Shown: in pieces, positions 52,568 to 62,500 of the stretch
How the letters are laid out: the number at the start of each line of letters is the position of its first letter
Position numbering within the stretch: the stretch's first letter is position 1
From: Sphingopyxis sp.
GTDB taxonomy: Bacteria; Pseudomonadota; Alphaproteobacteria; Sphingomonadales; Sphingomonadaceae
Length of the DNA: 64,000 bases
Reading direction: 5' to 3'
NCBI RefSeq assembly: GCF_016704835.1
Contig: NZ_JADIZJ010000021.1
Location: forward strand, 905,241-969,240
The notes under the pieces: model-generated
What the model saw: the letters and a program-made list of their open reading frames with translations, nothing else
Database searches by the model: none
Told to the model about the DNA's origin: nothing
Position numbers and translations under genes: made by a program

Positions 52568-53063
52568 GGCGGTACTTCCCTCCAGCGATGCGATTATGCT
52601 GCCCACGGCAGCCATTTCAGATTGAGCGGCCCTGTCAAGAATGGCGCACTCGGTCCCGCGCGCCCTTTGTGCGCGCTCCTGCGGGTGCGGAGTTTCCTGC
52701 CCTGGGCCGCCGGCACTCTTGCCTCCGGCTCCGTCGCCGTCCCGCGCCCCGCGACAAGCACGGGTTTCACGGGACGACGGACTTGCTCCGGCAAGGGGTC
52801 CATTCCCGTCAGGCTGGCCGCGCCGTCGTCGGCGCTGGCCAGAGCGCTCCCTCGTGCCCCGCGCGGGCGCGATACGCGCCGCGGCGGGGGGTTTTGCGGG
52901 ATCGCGGAAGAACCACAGCAGGGCGGCGTTTTGCGGTTAACCCCGAACGCCCCCAATCCTTTCAGGCTCGGGGGTTCGGGGGCAAAACCTAAATCTCTCT
53001 CTCATCTCGTTGGCTGAGCGAAATCAGCATCGCCATAGCATGACGCCTGGGAGATTGGCGGCC
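52568..53063. other. 500-nt GC-rich intergenic region
   Basis: No gene I can support. A 120-codon open frame on the minus strand (52594-52956) has a Pro/Arg-rich sequence that looks like a GC artefact. A short direct repetition of GGGTTCGGGGGC-like sequence lies near 52970. Confidence 0.4.
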
Positions 53064-53184
53064 GTCAAGGATCGCGGGTGCCCCCCGATTTTGGCCTGCT
53101 GCGGCTACCGCCTTGCGAGCAAAAATCGGCTCCCCCCACGCCCGCTGCTCGCGGCGGCAGCGCGTGCGCGCCGCCGTCCCTGAC
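53064..53184 (+). repeat. Structured leader element, copy A
   Basis: From gtcaagga to cctgac. A stem CCGATTTT (53085-53092) pairs with AAAATCGG (53122-53129), then CGGCTCCCCCCA and a GC-rich hairpin region around GCTGCTCGCGGCGGCAGC. It shares its order of elements and long blocks with copy B. It ends 75 nt before the DUF2493 start. Confidence 0.65.
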
Positions 53185-53258
53185 TGCCTGACTCCGGCGT
53201 CCCTCCGATGGGCATCTTTCATCAGCGTGATGAGAGACAATTCCTTTTGGAGGTTATC

Positions 53259-54302
53259 ATGACGGACCGTTTCTCGAACTTCGCCGACCTTGCCGAACAC
53301 TATGCGCGGGAAATTGCCACTCCCGACTATGCTGCCGCATTCATGGAGCAGACCGAGCTGGCCAAGCTCTCGATCGAGCATGAACCGAGCGCTGCCGAAA
53401 TGCCCGACCCCGAAGTGGCGCAGGCGGCAATCGAGATGATGCTCGCAACGGTGTTCGACCTGTTCCGCGACACCCGGATGGAGGACATGGCAAGCGAGGT
53501 CGCCTGGGGCATTGCCAACAGCTTCCACGTGGTCGCCAAGCGCCTCGACAACAGAGAGGATTCGATGGCGAACCGGCTGCAGGAAAAGCTGCGCGAATAC
53601 GATCCGAGCGAAGTCTATGCGACCGATCTGGAAGACCTCACCATGCAGGCCCGCAGCCTCGCCGAGTGCCGCGACGCGATGGAATGCATGCGCGACCATG
53701 CCGCGAAGATCTACCTCGTGGAGACCGGTCGTCCCTTCTCACCAGTGCGCGGCTCGCGGGTGTCGTCCAAGACCAATGCCTCGATGATCGAGGCGCGCGA
53801 TTACCTTGCAGCACAAAAGGCGCAGCGGCGCGAACAGTTTGCGCCCACGGGCCCGGTTGTGGTGTTCTCGGGCGGGCAGCAGTTCACCGACATTGCTCAG
53901 GTTGAAGACTACCTCAACGCAATCCGGACGCGCATCCCCTCGATGGTGCTGGCAACGACCGCACAGAACAAGGGCGCTGACGTGATCGCGGCGGCCTGGG
54001 CATCAAGCAAGAACGTCCCCGTCATCCTGTGCAAGCCCGATGCCTCGCGGGGTCCTTCGGCGCCCTACCAACGCAATGCGCGCATGCTCAGCTTCAAGCC
54101 GGTCGAGGCGGTGGTGTGCAGCGGCGGCGGCATCCAGGCGAACCTCGCTGACCGGCTGCGCGAGGCGCGCGTGCCGATGCACATTGTGCGCGAGGCCGGT
54201 GCCCAGAACGAGGCTCCCCCAGCCCGGTCAAAAGCACCGGCTCAGGCAGAACGCGGCGGTGCAAAGCGCACGGTCAATGGTGACGATCTCCCGCCGTTTT
54301 GA
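53259..54302 (+). CDS. DUF2493 (SLOG superfamily) protein
   Basis: 347 residues from ATG 53259 with a strong TTTTGGAGG site. The N-terminal half is helical (FSNFADLAEHYAREIATPDY). The C-terminal half has the DUF2493 SLOG fold: VVVFSGGQQFTDIAQVEDYL, then LATTAQNKGADVIAAAWASS and VPVILCKPDASRGPSAPYQR. The end (AVVCSGGGIQANLADRLREA) is typical. It probably binds a nucleotide; the role is unknown. It is conserved on sphingomonad plasmids near transfer genes. A terminator follows. Confidence 0.85.
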   Translation: MTDRFSNFADLAEHYAREIATPDYAAAFMEQTELAKLSIEHEPSAAEMPDPEVAQAAIEMMLATVFDLFRDTRMEDMASEVAWGIANSFHVVAKRLDNREDSMANRLQEKLREYDPSEVYATDLEDLTMQARSLAECRDAMECMRDHAAKIYLVETGRPFSPVRGSRVSSKTNASMIEARDYLAAQKAQRREQFAPTGPVVVFSGGQQFTDIAQVEDYLNAIRTRIPSMVLATTAQNKGADVIAAAWASSKNVPVILCKPDASRGPSAPYQRNARMLSFKPVEAVVCSGGGIQANLADRLREARVPMHIVREAGAQNEAPPARSKAPAQAERGGAKRTVNGDDLPPF

Positions 54303-54330
54303 GCGGGAGACAACGTGATCCGACTTTACC

Positions 54331-54370
54331 GAAGGGTGTCCGGTCTAACCGCCGGATGCCCTTCTTTTTT
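54331..54370 (+). terminator. Intrinsic terminator after DUF2493
   Basis: A 13-bp stem, GAAGGGTGTCCGG with CCGGATGCCCTTC, with two non-Watson-Crick positions, followed by tttttt. Clear rho-independent form. Confidence 0.85.
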
Positions 54371-54560
54371 GTCGATTGGAACGCCCCTGGTCTGACCCGG
54401 CTCGCTCGCTGGGCCCCGGGTGACGGCCTGTCGGCCTGCCCGCTTCCCAGCCTTCGCATCGGCCGGGCGGCAGGCCAGCACTTGGACCCACCGGCGGTGC
54501 GGACCAACAGGGGTTAAAACTCTCGCAGAATTCCAAGCATGATGACCGCCATTGTCCCGC

Positions 54561-54662
54561 GTCAAGAAGGGCGGTTCCCCCAATTTTTCCGCATGAAGAA
54601 TGCGAAAAAATCGGCTCCCCCACCCCCGCTTCGCGGCGGGCCGCGGGCGGCCCGTTCCTGAC
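54561..54662 (+). repeat. Structured leader element, copy B
   Basis: From gtcaagaa to cctgac. The stem atttttccgcat (54583-54594) pairs with atgcgaaaaaat (54600-54611) with one mismatch and a 5-nt loop, then cggctccccca and the hairpin-forming cccgcttcgcggcggg. It ends 61 nt before the next start codon. Confidence 0.65.
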
Positions 54663-54723
54663 CCGGGCCAAGCTCGGTCATCTTTTCGGAGGCCTCTTCA
54701 ATGATTTTGACAGGAGGCTTCCC

Positions 54724-55035
54724 ATGAACGCTCTTACGACCGCACTCGACATCCCGGCTTTCGATCCCATCAGCTATGACGCCGCACTGCGCGCCGCCAC
54801 CGTCCGGGCCCAGCACAGCTTCTTCGACCAGCACGTTATCGAGGACGACGAGGGCTGCTTCGTCGCTATCGACGAGGGCGACTATAATGCGCTGCCCCAG
54901 CACCTGATCGACCGGATCGTCCATACGGTGCCGGGCATGATGGCAGACGATTTCGACGAGGCGAACATCGCCCGCGCCGCGAGCTTCATGAGCGTGGTGA
55001 TGGATCCCGAATGGGACGCGGACTGCCCGTTCTGA
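54724..55035 (+). CDS. Small acidic hypothetical protein, 103 aa
   Basis: Starts MNALTTALDIPAFDPISYDA after GACAGGAGGCTTCCC, a strong ribosome site. Very acidic (HVIEDDEGCFVAIDEGDYNA, then VVMDPEWDADCPF at the end). The charge suggests a DNA mimic, but that is only a possibility. It lies in the probable leading region, is preceded by leader copy B and is followed by a clear terminator. Confidence 0.7.
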   Translation: MNALTTALDIPAFDPISYDAALRAATVRAQHSFFDQHVIEDDEGCFVAIDEGDYNALPQHLIDRIVHTVPGMMADDFDEANIARAASFMSVVMDPEWDADCPF

Positions 55036-55056
55036 CATGCAGAAACTTCGAACGGC

Positions 55057-55094
55057 GCCGGAGGGCTCGTCAGGGGCTCTCCGGCCCCTTTTTT
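55057..55094 (+). terminator. Intrinsic terminator
   Basis: GCCGGAG (55057-55063) pairs with CTCCGGC (55079-55085), followed by ccc and tttttt. It ends the gene at 54724. Confidence 0.8.
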
Positions 55095-55109
55095 GCTCCG
55101 GTCCATAAA

Positions 55110-55191
55110 GCGCAGCCGGGGCCCCCTCGACTGCCTGCGGATGCAGGCAGTAATTTTGGGAACCCCGGCTGCGCTGGTCTCTCGCGAGACC
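55110..55191. repeat. Nested perfect hairpins between convergent genes
   Basis: The outer stem is GCGCAGCCGGGG (55110-55121) with CCCCGGCTGCGC (55163-55174). The inner stem is ACTGCCTGC (55130-55138) with GCAGGCAGT (55143-55151). An adjacent hairpin is GGTCTC tcgc GAGACC (55176-55191). All stems are perfect. It lies 5 nt from the stop of the TraC-like gene. Confidence 0.75.
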
Positions 55192-55195
55192 GGTT

Positions 55196-55423
55196 TCAGC
55201 TTTTCGCCAAGCGCTTTTCCGCTTCGTCCAGGCCGAGCTTTCCGAGTGCGGCGAAGAAGCCTTCAACCCGCTCGAACGGTGCCTTGCCGAGTGCCGATTT
55301 TCTCAGCAGTTCGGCCATGGCATTTTGCTCGCTTTCCCGCAGCTTCGCTTCGCGCGCTTCCAGCGCGTTTCGCTCCCTTGCGATTGCCTGTCGTTCCGCT
55401 TCAAGACTTCCTTTCCTGGCCAT
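55196..55423 (-). CDS. TraC-like relaxosome accessory protein, 75 aa
   Basis: From ATG 55423, preceded by ACGAGGTATCATC (GAGG site). A coiled-coil, charged N-terminus (MARKGSLEAERQAIARERNA, then LEAREAKLRESEQNAMAELL) is followed by VEGFFAALGKLGLDEAEKRL. Size, coiled coil and place beside a probable oriT, divergent from a relaxosome-type RHH protein, fit the TraC/DUF6437 accessory proteins of alphaproteobacterial plasmids. The open frame upstream to 55612 is not part of the gene. Moderate confidence in the name. Confidence 0.6.
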   Translation of the reverse strand: MARKGSLEAERQAIARERNALEAREAKLRESEQNAMAELLRKSALGKAPFERVEGFFAALGKLGLDEAEKRLAKS

Positions 55424-55895
55424 GATGATACCTCGTGGGTTGGCGCTGAAACCTCCCGGCAAAAGCATCACAACGCCAAAGCCTGTTGGCAAGTCCTCTT
55501 GTTCAAACCATCTGTAATTTGCCGACGCCTGCGAAGCATAGATTGCCCCTGCTGCGCCTAGAGACTGGCACTGAAGGCCCGATCCTCGATCCTGAAAAAA
55601 CCAGTAATCCAACGCGAACCAAGTTGCATCGGATCAAGGGGTAAAGGTGCAGACCGTACACTGCACGGCAGTAAGAGAAATTGGCAGAACTGCGCGCGTA
55701 TACAGCAATGGCATCCCTGTATCACAATGTATGATAATCGCTGAACACAATTGGAGATGAAGCAATTGCGCCATTTTTCGCGTAATACATTTGAATACGG
55801 CAGGCACCGGCTCCCCCTTCCCTTGCCAAGCCATCGGCGATGGCCTAAAACATCCAGGCGCAATCTCCACCGGGCCCTTTTCGAAGGGTTTGGTG
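55424..55895. other. oriT: Probable oriT and divergent promoter region
   Basis: 470 nt without genes between the divergent TraC-like and RHH genes, next to traD and traI, where oriT is expected. It is AT-richer than its surroundings. Hairpin GTGCAG accgtaca CTGCAC at 55647-55666. A further short repeat, atacag and ctgtat, lies around 55698-55718, just after actgcgcgcgtatac, which loosely resembles MOB-F nic regions. The nic site itself is not identified. Confidence 0.5.
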
Positions 55896-56186
55896 ATGAC
55901 AGAAACAGTTCTGATTTCGGTCCGGCTTCCCGGACCCGTTGCCGAGGCGGCCAATGCCGCTGCGGTCTCGCGCAATATCTCCCGATCGAAGCTTCTGCGA
56001 ATCGCCATCGAGCGCTTCATCGATGACCTTTCCGGTTCATCTGAGCAGGATCGCCGGCGGCAGTTCTCGTCCGAGTATACCTTCCTCGCGCTCGACCTCA
56101 TCGTCCAGCGCGAATACCCCGAGGTGCACACCGAACTTCTGACCGAAGCCGAGCGGCGCATGGAGGCCTTCCATGGCGGGGCCTGA
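55896..56186 (+). CDS. Ribbon-helix-helix relaxosome protein, 96 aa
   Basis: From ATG 55896 (MTETVLISVRLPGPVAEAAN). A ribbon-helix-helix N-terminus (beta strand TVLISVRL, helix, turn, then NISRSKLLRIAIERFIDDLS) and a helical tail are visible. RHH proteins of this place bind oriT and help the relaxase, as TrwA does for TrwC. It overlaps traD by 14 nt. Its family place is by position and fold, not by close identity. Confidence 0.75.
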   Translation: MTETVLISVRLPGPVAEAANAAAVSRNISRSKLLRIAIERFIDDLSGSSEQDRRRQFSSEYTFLALDLIVQREYPEVHTELLTEAERRMEAFHGGA

Positions 56187-58522
56187 CACCTGGTCCGACC
56201 GCGCTCGGCCGGGCAAGCTGCAGCACCATTCGGCGCGCGGGACCATGCCGCGCAATGCCGGTGATTTCACCCGCGGTTCGCAGCTGATCACCCATGAATT
56301 CCTGATGTGGTTTGCCTCCGCGCGCCTGCCTTTCATGGTGTGGTTTTTCACCTTCCTCCTCGTGCTCTCGGTCGCGCTCGCGCTGCGTCTCCACGAACAC
56401 GAAGTGCAGATGATTCTCATGCGGATTTACGCCGCCGGATGGGGGTTCATGGAGTTCAATCCCGGCAAGGTCATCAACCTCACCCTGCCCTCTGGCGAAG
56501 TGATCCAGGCGCCGATTTCGATGGTCGCCTCACACCCCGATGTTGCCATCGCCTGGAACCGGATGATGCGCGCGGTCTGGGGCTCGCTGTTCATCTCGCT
56601 GTTCCTCGCCGTACCGCTCGCCATCTGGTTCGTCGACTTCTCGAAGCGGCGCGGCAAGTCGATCCTCGAAGAACGTCACCAGCGCGGTGCAATGCTGGTC
56701 GACGGCGCAGAGCTGGCAGGCGTCATCAATGCCCACAACCGGGCTGCGCTCGAACAGGAAATCGCCGAGCGGCTTCCCGACATGAGCTTCGACGAGGTCA
56801 TGGCGATGCCACTTGCCCCGCGCAAAGCGGCCGGCATTCACCACGCCTATTCGCTCGCCGGGGTCGCCTTCCCCTGGCGTACCGAACAGTCGCACACGAT
56901 GATGATTGGCTCGACCGGGACCGGCAAGACCACCCAGATGCGCGCGCTGATCGCCCAGATGCGTATGCGCCGCGATCGCGCCGTCGTCTTCGACCTCACC
57001 GGTGCCTACGTCGAGGCGTTCTACAATCCCCAGACCGACGTGATCCTCAACCCGATGGATGAGCGTTGCCCATCCTGGTCGGTGTTCGGCGAGGCGAAGA
57101 ACCATGCCGATTTTACCGGTATCGCCGCTGCCCTGCTTCCGGCCGATGGCGGCGGGGCCGAGCCGTTCTGGATGCTCGCTGCGCGCACGCTGTTTGTCGA
57201 GACCTGCATCAAGCTCATCAAGGATGGCCAGGCGACCAACCAGGCGCTCGCCAGCCGGCTGATGATGGCGGACCTCAAGGAGGTCCACAAGATGCTCGAA
57301 AACACCGTCGCCGATCCCCTGACTGCGCCCGAAGCGGCCAAGATGGCAGAGTCGATCCGGGCCGTGTTCAACACCAATGCCCAGGCGCTGCGCTTCCTGC
57401 CTGAGGGCAAGGAGCCCTTTTCGATTCAAACGTGGATCCGCAACGATGACAAGCCGGGCAGCATCCTGTTCATCACCTCCTCGCACAACGAACTCGTCCT
57501 CAACCGCGCCCTGCTCTCGCTCTGGATGAACCTGGCAGTGCACACGCTGATGCGCCTGCCGCGCACGCGCTCGTTGCGCACCTGGTTCTTCTTCGACGAG
57601 GTCCATGCGCTGCACCGCCTGCCTGCAATCGAGGACGGCTTGCAGACCGCACGGGGTTCGGGGAGCCTTCGTTCTCGGCATCCATTCCTTCGCCAAATTG
57701 TCGGAGACCTACGGCAAGGAAGGCGCGCAGAACCTCTCTTCGCTGGCGCGCACCAAGCTCATTTTGGCCGCCGCCGATCGCGACACCGCTGAGCATTGTT
57801 CGGACTACATCGGCCACCGCGAGGTGCGCATGATGGATGAGGCCTACAGTTACGGCTATTCCAACATCCGCGATGCGGCGACAATTACCCCCCGCTCGGA
57901 AGTCCAGCCTCTGGTGCTCCCCGATGACATCATGAAGCTGCCCTCGCTGCGCGGGTTCCTGGTATTCCCCGAGGGCTTCGATGCCGCGCGGATCAAGCTC
58001 ACCTACAAGGACTACCCGGCGGTCGCCGAAGGCTACATCCTGCGCGAGAATGTCGAGCCAATCGAGTTCGCGAAGCCCGCCAGCGACGACGATGCAGACG
58101 AAGAAGGTGGTGGCCGAGAGACCAAGGACGAGCTCGAGCCCAAAGTCGAACTCGACCGCGATGAGGATATGCCGAGGCCGCCAACGCCTGCGCCGCAGGC
58201 GGATGTTGCTGCACCTCCCGCCGGATCTATGCCAGGCGACAGCCCGCTCGCCGCAGGCAGTCTCGGCAACACGATGATATTCCGTCCCGGCGGTTCGCCA
58301 ATCGATGTGCAGGCGCAAACCCGCGACGCCGAAAGTACAACCAAGCCTGAGCCAAGCGCACAGGCCAAGACTGCTGGACAGCGCGCCAGTCAGACCGCGC
58401 GCGAGCTTGGCGAAGCGCTCGAACCGGAGAGCAGGATTGAACGCTCCGCAGGCGGTCCAAATGGCCCCGAGGTGCCCGGTCTCGGCCTCGCTGACGGCCC
58501 GGATGATGGAATGGAGATGTAG
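56173..58522 (+). pseudogene. traD: Conjugative coupling protein TraD (VirD4/TrwB type), frameshifted
   Basis: The membrane ATPase that passes the relaxosome to the secretion channel. Two N-terminal membrane helices (about residues 51-71 and 137-155), Walker A GSTGTGKTT (246-254), AVVFDLTGAY, and Walker B WFFFDEVHAL. Near 57660 the frame changes by two bases in a G/T-rich stretch; the conserved continuation (GAFVLGIHSFAKLSETYGKE, then SSLARTKLILAAADRD) is in another frame and runs to 58522. The tail is acidic and proline-rich. As given, the protein ends 45 residues after the shift and loses part of its motor domain. Overlaps the RHH gene. Confidence 0.8.
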
Positions 58523-58525
58523 CCC

Positions 58526-61500
58526 ATGCACTCCATTGCAGCAGTGCGGTCTTCAAGCGGCGCCGCCGACTATTTCGCAAACGACAACTACTACACGGCT
58601 GAAGAGAACGCGGAAGCCGGGGTCTGGGCTGGCGAGGGTGCGCGCGATCTGGGACTGGCGGGTCCGGTCGAGAGGGATGCGTTCGAGGCGATCTTGAACG
58701 GACACCTGCCAGATGGCGATAAAGTCGGGCAGGTCGAGGGGGCGCCGCCTGGGCCTCGATCTTACCTTTTCGATGCCCAAGTCTGCCTCGATCCTGGCCC
58801 TGGTCTCGGGCGACCGGCGGATTCTGGATGCGCACCTGGCCGCGGTGCGTTCGACCATGGCGCAGCTTGTCGAAAAGCAGTTCGCCGAGGCCCGCAATTA
58901 CGAACGCAGCCGCAATGGCGAGCCCGAGCGGACCGGCAATCTCGTCTATGCTCTCTTTGCCCATGACACGAGCCGCGCGCTCGATCCGCAAGGCCATATC
59001 CATGCCGTGGTCGCCAACCTCACCCGCGATCTCAAGGGCAACTGGAAGGCACTGTGGAACGGTGAGATCTGGAAGAACAATACGACGATCGGCCAGTTCT
59101 ACCATGCAGCCTTCCGTGCCCAGTTGCAGAAGCTCGGCTACGAGACCGAGGCCGCCGGCAAGCACGGCGCTTTCGAAATCAAGGGCGTGCCGGGCGAGGT
59201 CATCAAGGCGTTTTCAACCCGCGCTGCCGAGATCGAGGCCAAGATCGCCGAAACCGGTGCCACCACTCTGGCGACCAAGAAGCAGATCACGCTCTATACC
59301 CGCGATCCCAAACTTGTGGTCGAAGATCGCACCGCGCTGGTCGAGGGCTGGAAGACCCGCGCCGCCGAACTGGGCTTCGACGGCAAGCCGCTCGTCGCCG
59401 AGGCCATGGCGCGGGTACAGCACCAGGCCAGGCCATCGCTCCGGGAAACTGCCTCTCAGGCCTTCGCCGAGATCGCGAGCGGATCAGTGCGGCCATGCGT
59501 CCACCGAGCGCGCTGGCTGTCAGCGGGACGGCCGCACTCTTCCTCCCCGCTGAAACCATCAAGGCCCAGCACGCGACCGCGTCCGCTATCCGGCACCTTT
59601 CCGAGCGGGAGCGGCATTTTCACCCCATGCCATCCTGGAGAGCGCACTCGGATTTCAGATCAAGGGCCTCGAGGGTGAGGCCGTGGTCACGCGGATCGGT
59701 GAACTTGTCCGGGACGGCCGCCTCATTCCTGGCAAGTCTGAACGCGCCGACGGTCACTACGACTTGGTGACGACGCCTGAGGCGCTGGCGCGAGAACAGC
59801 AGATATTGGTCCGCCTGGATGCCGGTGCCGGTCAGGGCCGCGCTTTCATGGCACTTGACCTCGCCATGGCCCGGCTTCAGGAGGCCGCTCGCGAACTCGG
59901 GCTCGAGCGGGCCGGCGTCGATAGCTGGCAGTTGAACGAAGGTCAGCTAGCCGCCGGCGTTGCGATCCTTTCGGGCACCGACCGGTTCCTCAACATCCAG
60001 GGCGTTGCGGGCGCCGGCAAATCGACCCTGCTTGGGCGCTGGACAAGGTGCTGGCGCCGAAGGCGTCAAGCTGATCGGCCTCGCCTTTCAGAACAAGATG
60101 GTCGCCGATCTGCGCGGCGGTGCTTCGGGGACGATGTCAGTCGAGCAGATGAAGGAAGCCGGGATCGAGGCCTGGACCATCGCCGGTTTCATCAACATGC
60201 ATGGTTCGGCGGCAGCCCAGGGATCTGGCGAGCGCTTCGAAGCCTCCAAAGCAGCGCTGCGCAATACCGTCATCATCACCGACGAGTCCTCGATGGTCTC
60301 TTCGCGCGACATGCTGCGGCTCACCGCAATTGCCGAGCAACTTGATGTCGCCAAGGCGCCGTTCATGGGCGACCGCCAGCAATTGTCGGCGATCGAGCAA
60401 GGCAAGATGTTCGCGGTCTCGCAGGCCGCTGGCCAGGCGACCGTGCGGATGGACGAGAACATCCGTCAGAGGAATTCGCCGCTCCTGCTGGCGGTTGCGG
60501 GGCTCTCGAACGAAGGCCATGCCAGCCTCGCGCTTGATCTTCTGGCGGCGCACGGCCGGGTGATCGAGGCGGGTCAGCACCACGTAGCGCGGGCCGCCGA
60601 GCTCTGGCTGTCGCTGAGTCCGGAGAAGCGCGAGGCGACGGCAATTTTCACCGCCGGGCGCGACGACCGGACCCAGATCAATAGCCTCGTACAGCAAGGG
60701 CTTCTCCAGGAGGGCGCGCTGAGGGGCGAAGGCATCGCGCTCACAACGCTTCAGAGCGCCAATGTCAGCCGCGAGGAACTGCGCTTTGCCTCAACCTACC
60801 GGCGCGGCCAGGTCCTCGAGGCGCGGATGGATGTGCGCGAGATTGGCCTCGCCCGCGGTGAATATGCGATTCTCGACATTCGCAAGGACGGCAAGGTCAC
60901 GCTCGAGAAGAGCGGCAAACGCCTGAGTTTCGATCCCGACCGGATCGACCCAGACCACAAGTTCGACCGGCTCGGACTCTATGACCAGAAGTCCATCCGG
61001 ATCCATGACGGCGACACGGTGTTCTAGCGTGACAAGGATGCCGGCCGCGACATTGCCAAGTCGACTTACGCGCGGGTGATCGAGGCAAAGCCTGACGCGG
61101 TCACGGTCGAACTTGCCGACAAGCGGCAGCTTACCCTGCCCGTGGGTGACCCCATGCTGCGCCGTCTCGATCTTGGCTACGCGCTCAATGCCCACATGGC
61201 GCAGGGCATGACCAAGGCACATGCAATCGAGGTGATCTCGTCTTCCCAGCGCAACCTTGCGACCCAGCGGACGCAGAATGTCCTCAATACCCGCGCCACC
61301 GATGACATGCATGTTGTCACCGATGATCTCGGGGCCCTCAAGTTCCAGCTCGACCGCACACCGGGCAACAAGACTTCCGCGCTTGAGGTAACCGGCAAGG
61401 TCGAAGTCGATGCCGGATACACCAATCCCATCGAAACCCGCCAGGTTCCCGAATTGCGCATGAGCCCGGAGCTCAGGGCCAAGCTCGATGTGGTGCTGGG

Positions 61501-61852
61501 TCCGGTGCCAGAGGCGCCGGGGCGGCAGCTTCCCGTTCCCGAAAAGTCGCTGGGACTCGATCCCGCGAGGCGCCGGACCATCCCCGCCTTCACCAAGGAG
61601 CGCGCCACCCGGCTGTTCGATGGCTGTCAGGCCACGCTCATCTGGCTTGCGGTGCTCGCCTTCGCTGCGCCCGGGTCCGATGTTCAGGCGGTTGCGGTCT
61701 GGGCGATGGTCGCGGTCGCGCTCGCCGCTGCATTCGTCGCGCTCTGCCCGTCATCACCGGACGGACTGGCCGAAATCGCCGCTTCGAACCCTGTCCCAGC
61801 AAATGCGCCCGGCCCTGCCAATCCAGAAGAGGACCAGACGGATGTCCTATGA
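58526..61852 (+). pseudogene. traI: MOB-F relaxase-helicase TraI (TrwC type), multiply broken
   Basis: The relaxase nicks oriT and unwinds the transferred strand. The N-terminus carries the paired catalytic tyrosines (FANDNYYTAEE) and the HUH metal site (GHIHAVVANLT). The RecD-like helicase has Walker A GVAGAGKST and Walker B IITDESSMV. The C-terminus has GYALNAHMAQGMTKAHAIEV and two hydrophobic stretches (TLIWLAVLAFAA; WAMVAVALAAAFVALCP). Frames change near 58738, 59475, 59612, 60040 and 60054. A TAG at 61025-61027 interrupts DTVF / RDKDAGRDIAK, where Trp is usual. The stop at 61852 is the natural end. Starts 3 nt after traD. Confidence 0.85.
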
Positions 61853-62066
61853 CCATCAGGAAATCGGCGAATTCGCCAATGAGAGGGACGCTCAGGACTG
61901 GGCGGAACGAAACAACCTCGATGTCCGCGACCTCCACTACCGCAGTCGCGGCAGTCGGGGCGTTACCCTGAGCGTGCGCCGGTCGGCGCTCGGGGACTCT
62001 GCAACCAGCGACCTCTCATACGGCCGCCGGACCGGCTTTTTCTGGAAACCAGGAGACCACCCATGA
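61842..62066 (+). CDS. Small hypothetical protein, 74 aa
   Basis: Starts MSYDHQEIGEFANERDAQDW at ATG 61842, inside the last codons of traI. Polar (RNNLDVRDLHYRSRGSRGVT). No family recognised. It overlaps the next gene by 4 nt (ATGA), so it is probably made from the traI transcript. Confidence 0.55.
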   Translation: MSYDHQEIGEFANERDAQDWAERNNLDVRDLHYRSRGSRGVTLSVRRSALGDSATSDLSYGRRTGFFWKPGDHP

Positions 62067-62437
62067 AACTGAAATACCTGTTGTTCGCGCTTCTTGCCGT
62101 GGGTGCCCAGCCTTCGCTCGCTGCCGAGCCGGCAGTCGGCCTTGGCGAGAATGTGATTGAGTCTGCCGCCGCAGTTGCCGCGGTCCGCAGGCAGGAACTG
62201 CAGCGCGTCGCCGATGCCCTGACCGCCGAAGCCAGTGCGAAAGCAGCCGTGAATATGCGAGATGCAGCCCCGGCGATCAAGGCGCGGATCAAGGCAATGA
62301 AGCGGCCCTCCCCTGCTGCCGAGCAGCCGGATTGTGCCCATTGTCCCGACAAGGGCGCTGTCCGTCATCTCCATTCTGCCAGCGAAGCGTCTGCGGCCGA
62401 CTGCATTCACTGCATCGACCGTCAGGCCTCCGTCTGA
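62063..62437 (+). CDS. Exported small protein with two CxxC motifs, 124 aa
   Basis: The start at ATG 62063 overlaps the preceding stop. A signal peptide is clear (MKLKYLLFALLAVGAQPSLA, cleavage after AA). The mature part is a helical stretch (AAAVAAVRRQELQRVADALT) and a C-terminus with CAHC and CIHC. The pairs could form disulfides or bind metal in the periplasm. It follows traI, so a part in the transfer envelope is possible. No family recognised. Confidence 0.65.
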   Translation: MKLKYLLFALLAVGAQPSLAAEPAVGLGENVIESAAAVAAVRRQELQRVADALTAEASAKAAVNMRDAAPAIKARIKAMKRPSPAAEQPDCAHCPDKGAVRHLHSASEASAADCIHCIDRQASV

Positions 62438-62500
62438 CCAGAAGGCGCGGTCCGGGCCGCCTCCCACCGGGCCGCGCCGAACTGGATGCACAGAGGCCAC

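Noticed and set aside
52594..52956. 120-codon open frame upstream of the DUF2493 gene
   Set aside because: Pro/Arg-rich, no ribosome site, no family. Most likely a GC artefact.
57500..58531. 343-codon open frame on the minus strand over traD
   Set aside because: Antisense to the TraD C-terminus, whose sequence is conserved; no supporting motif.
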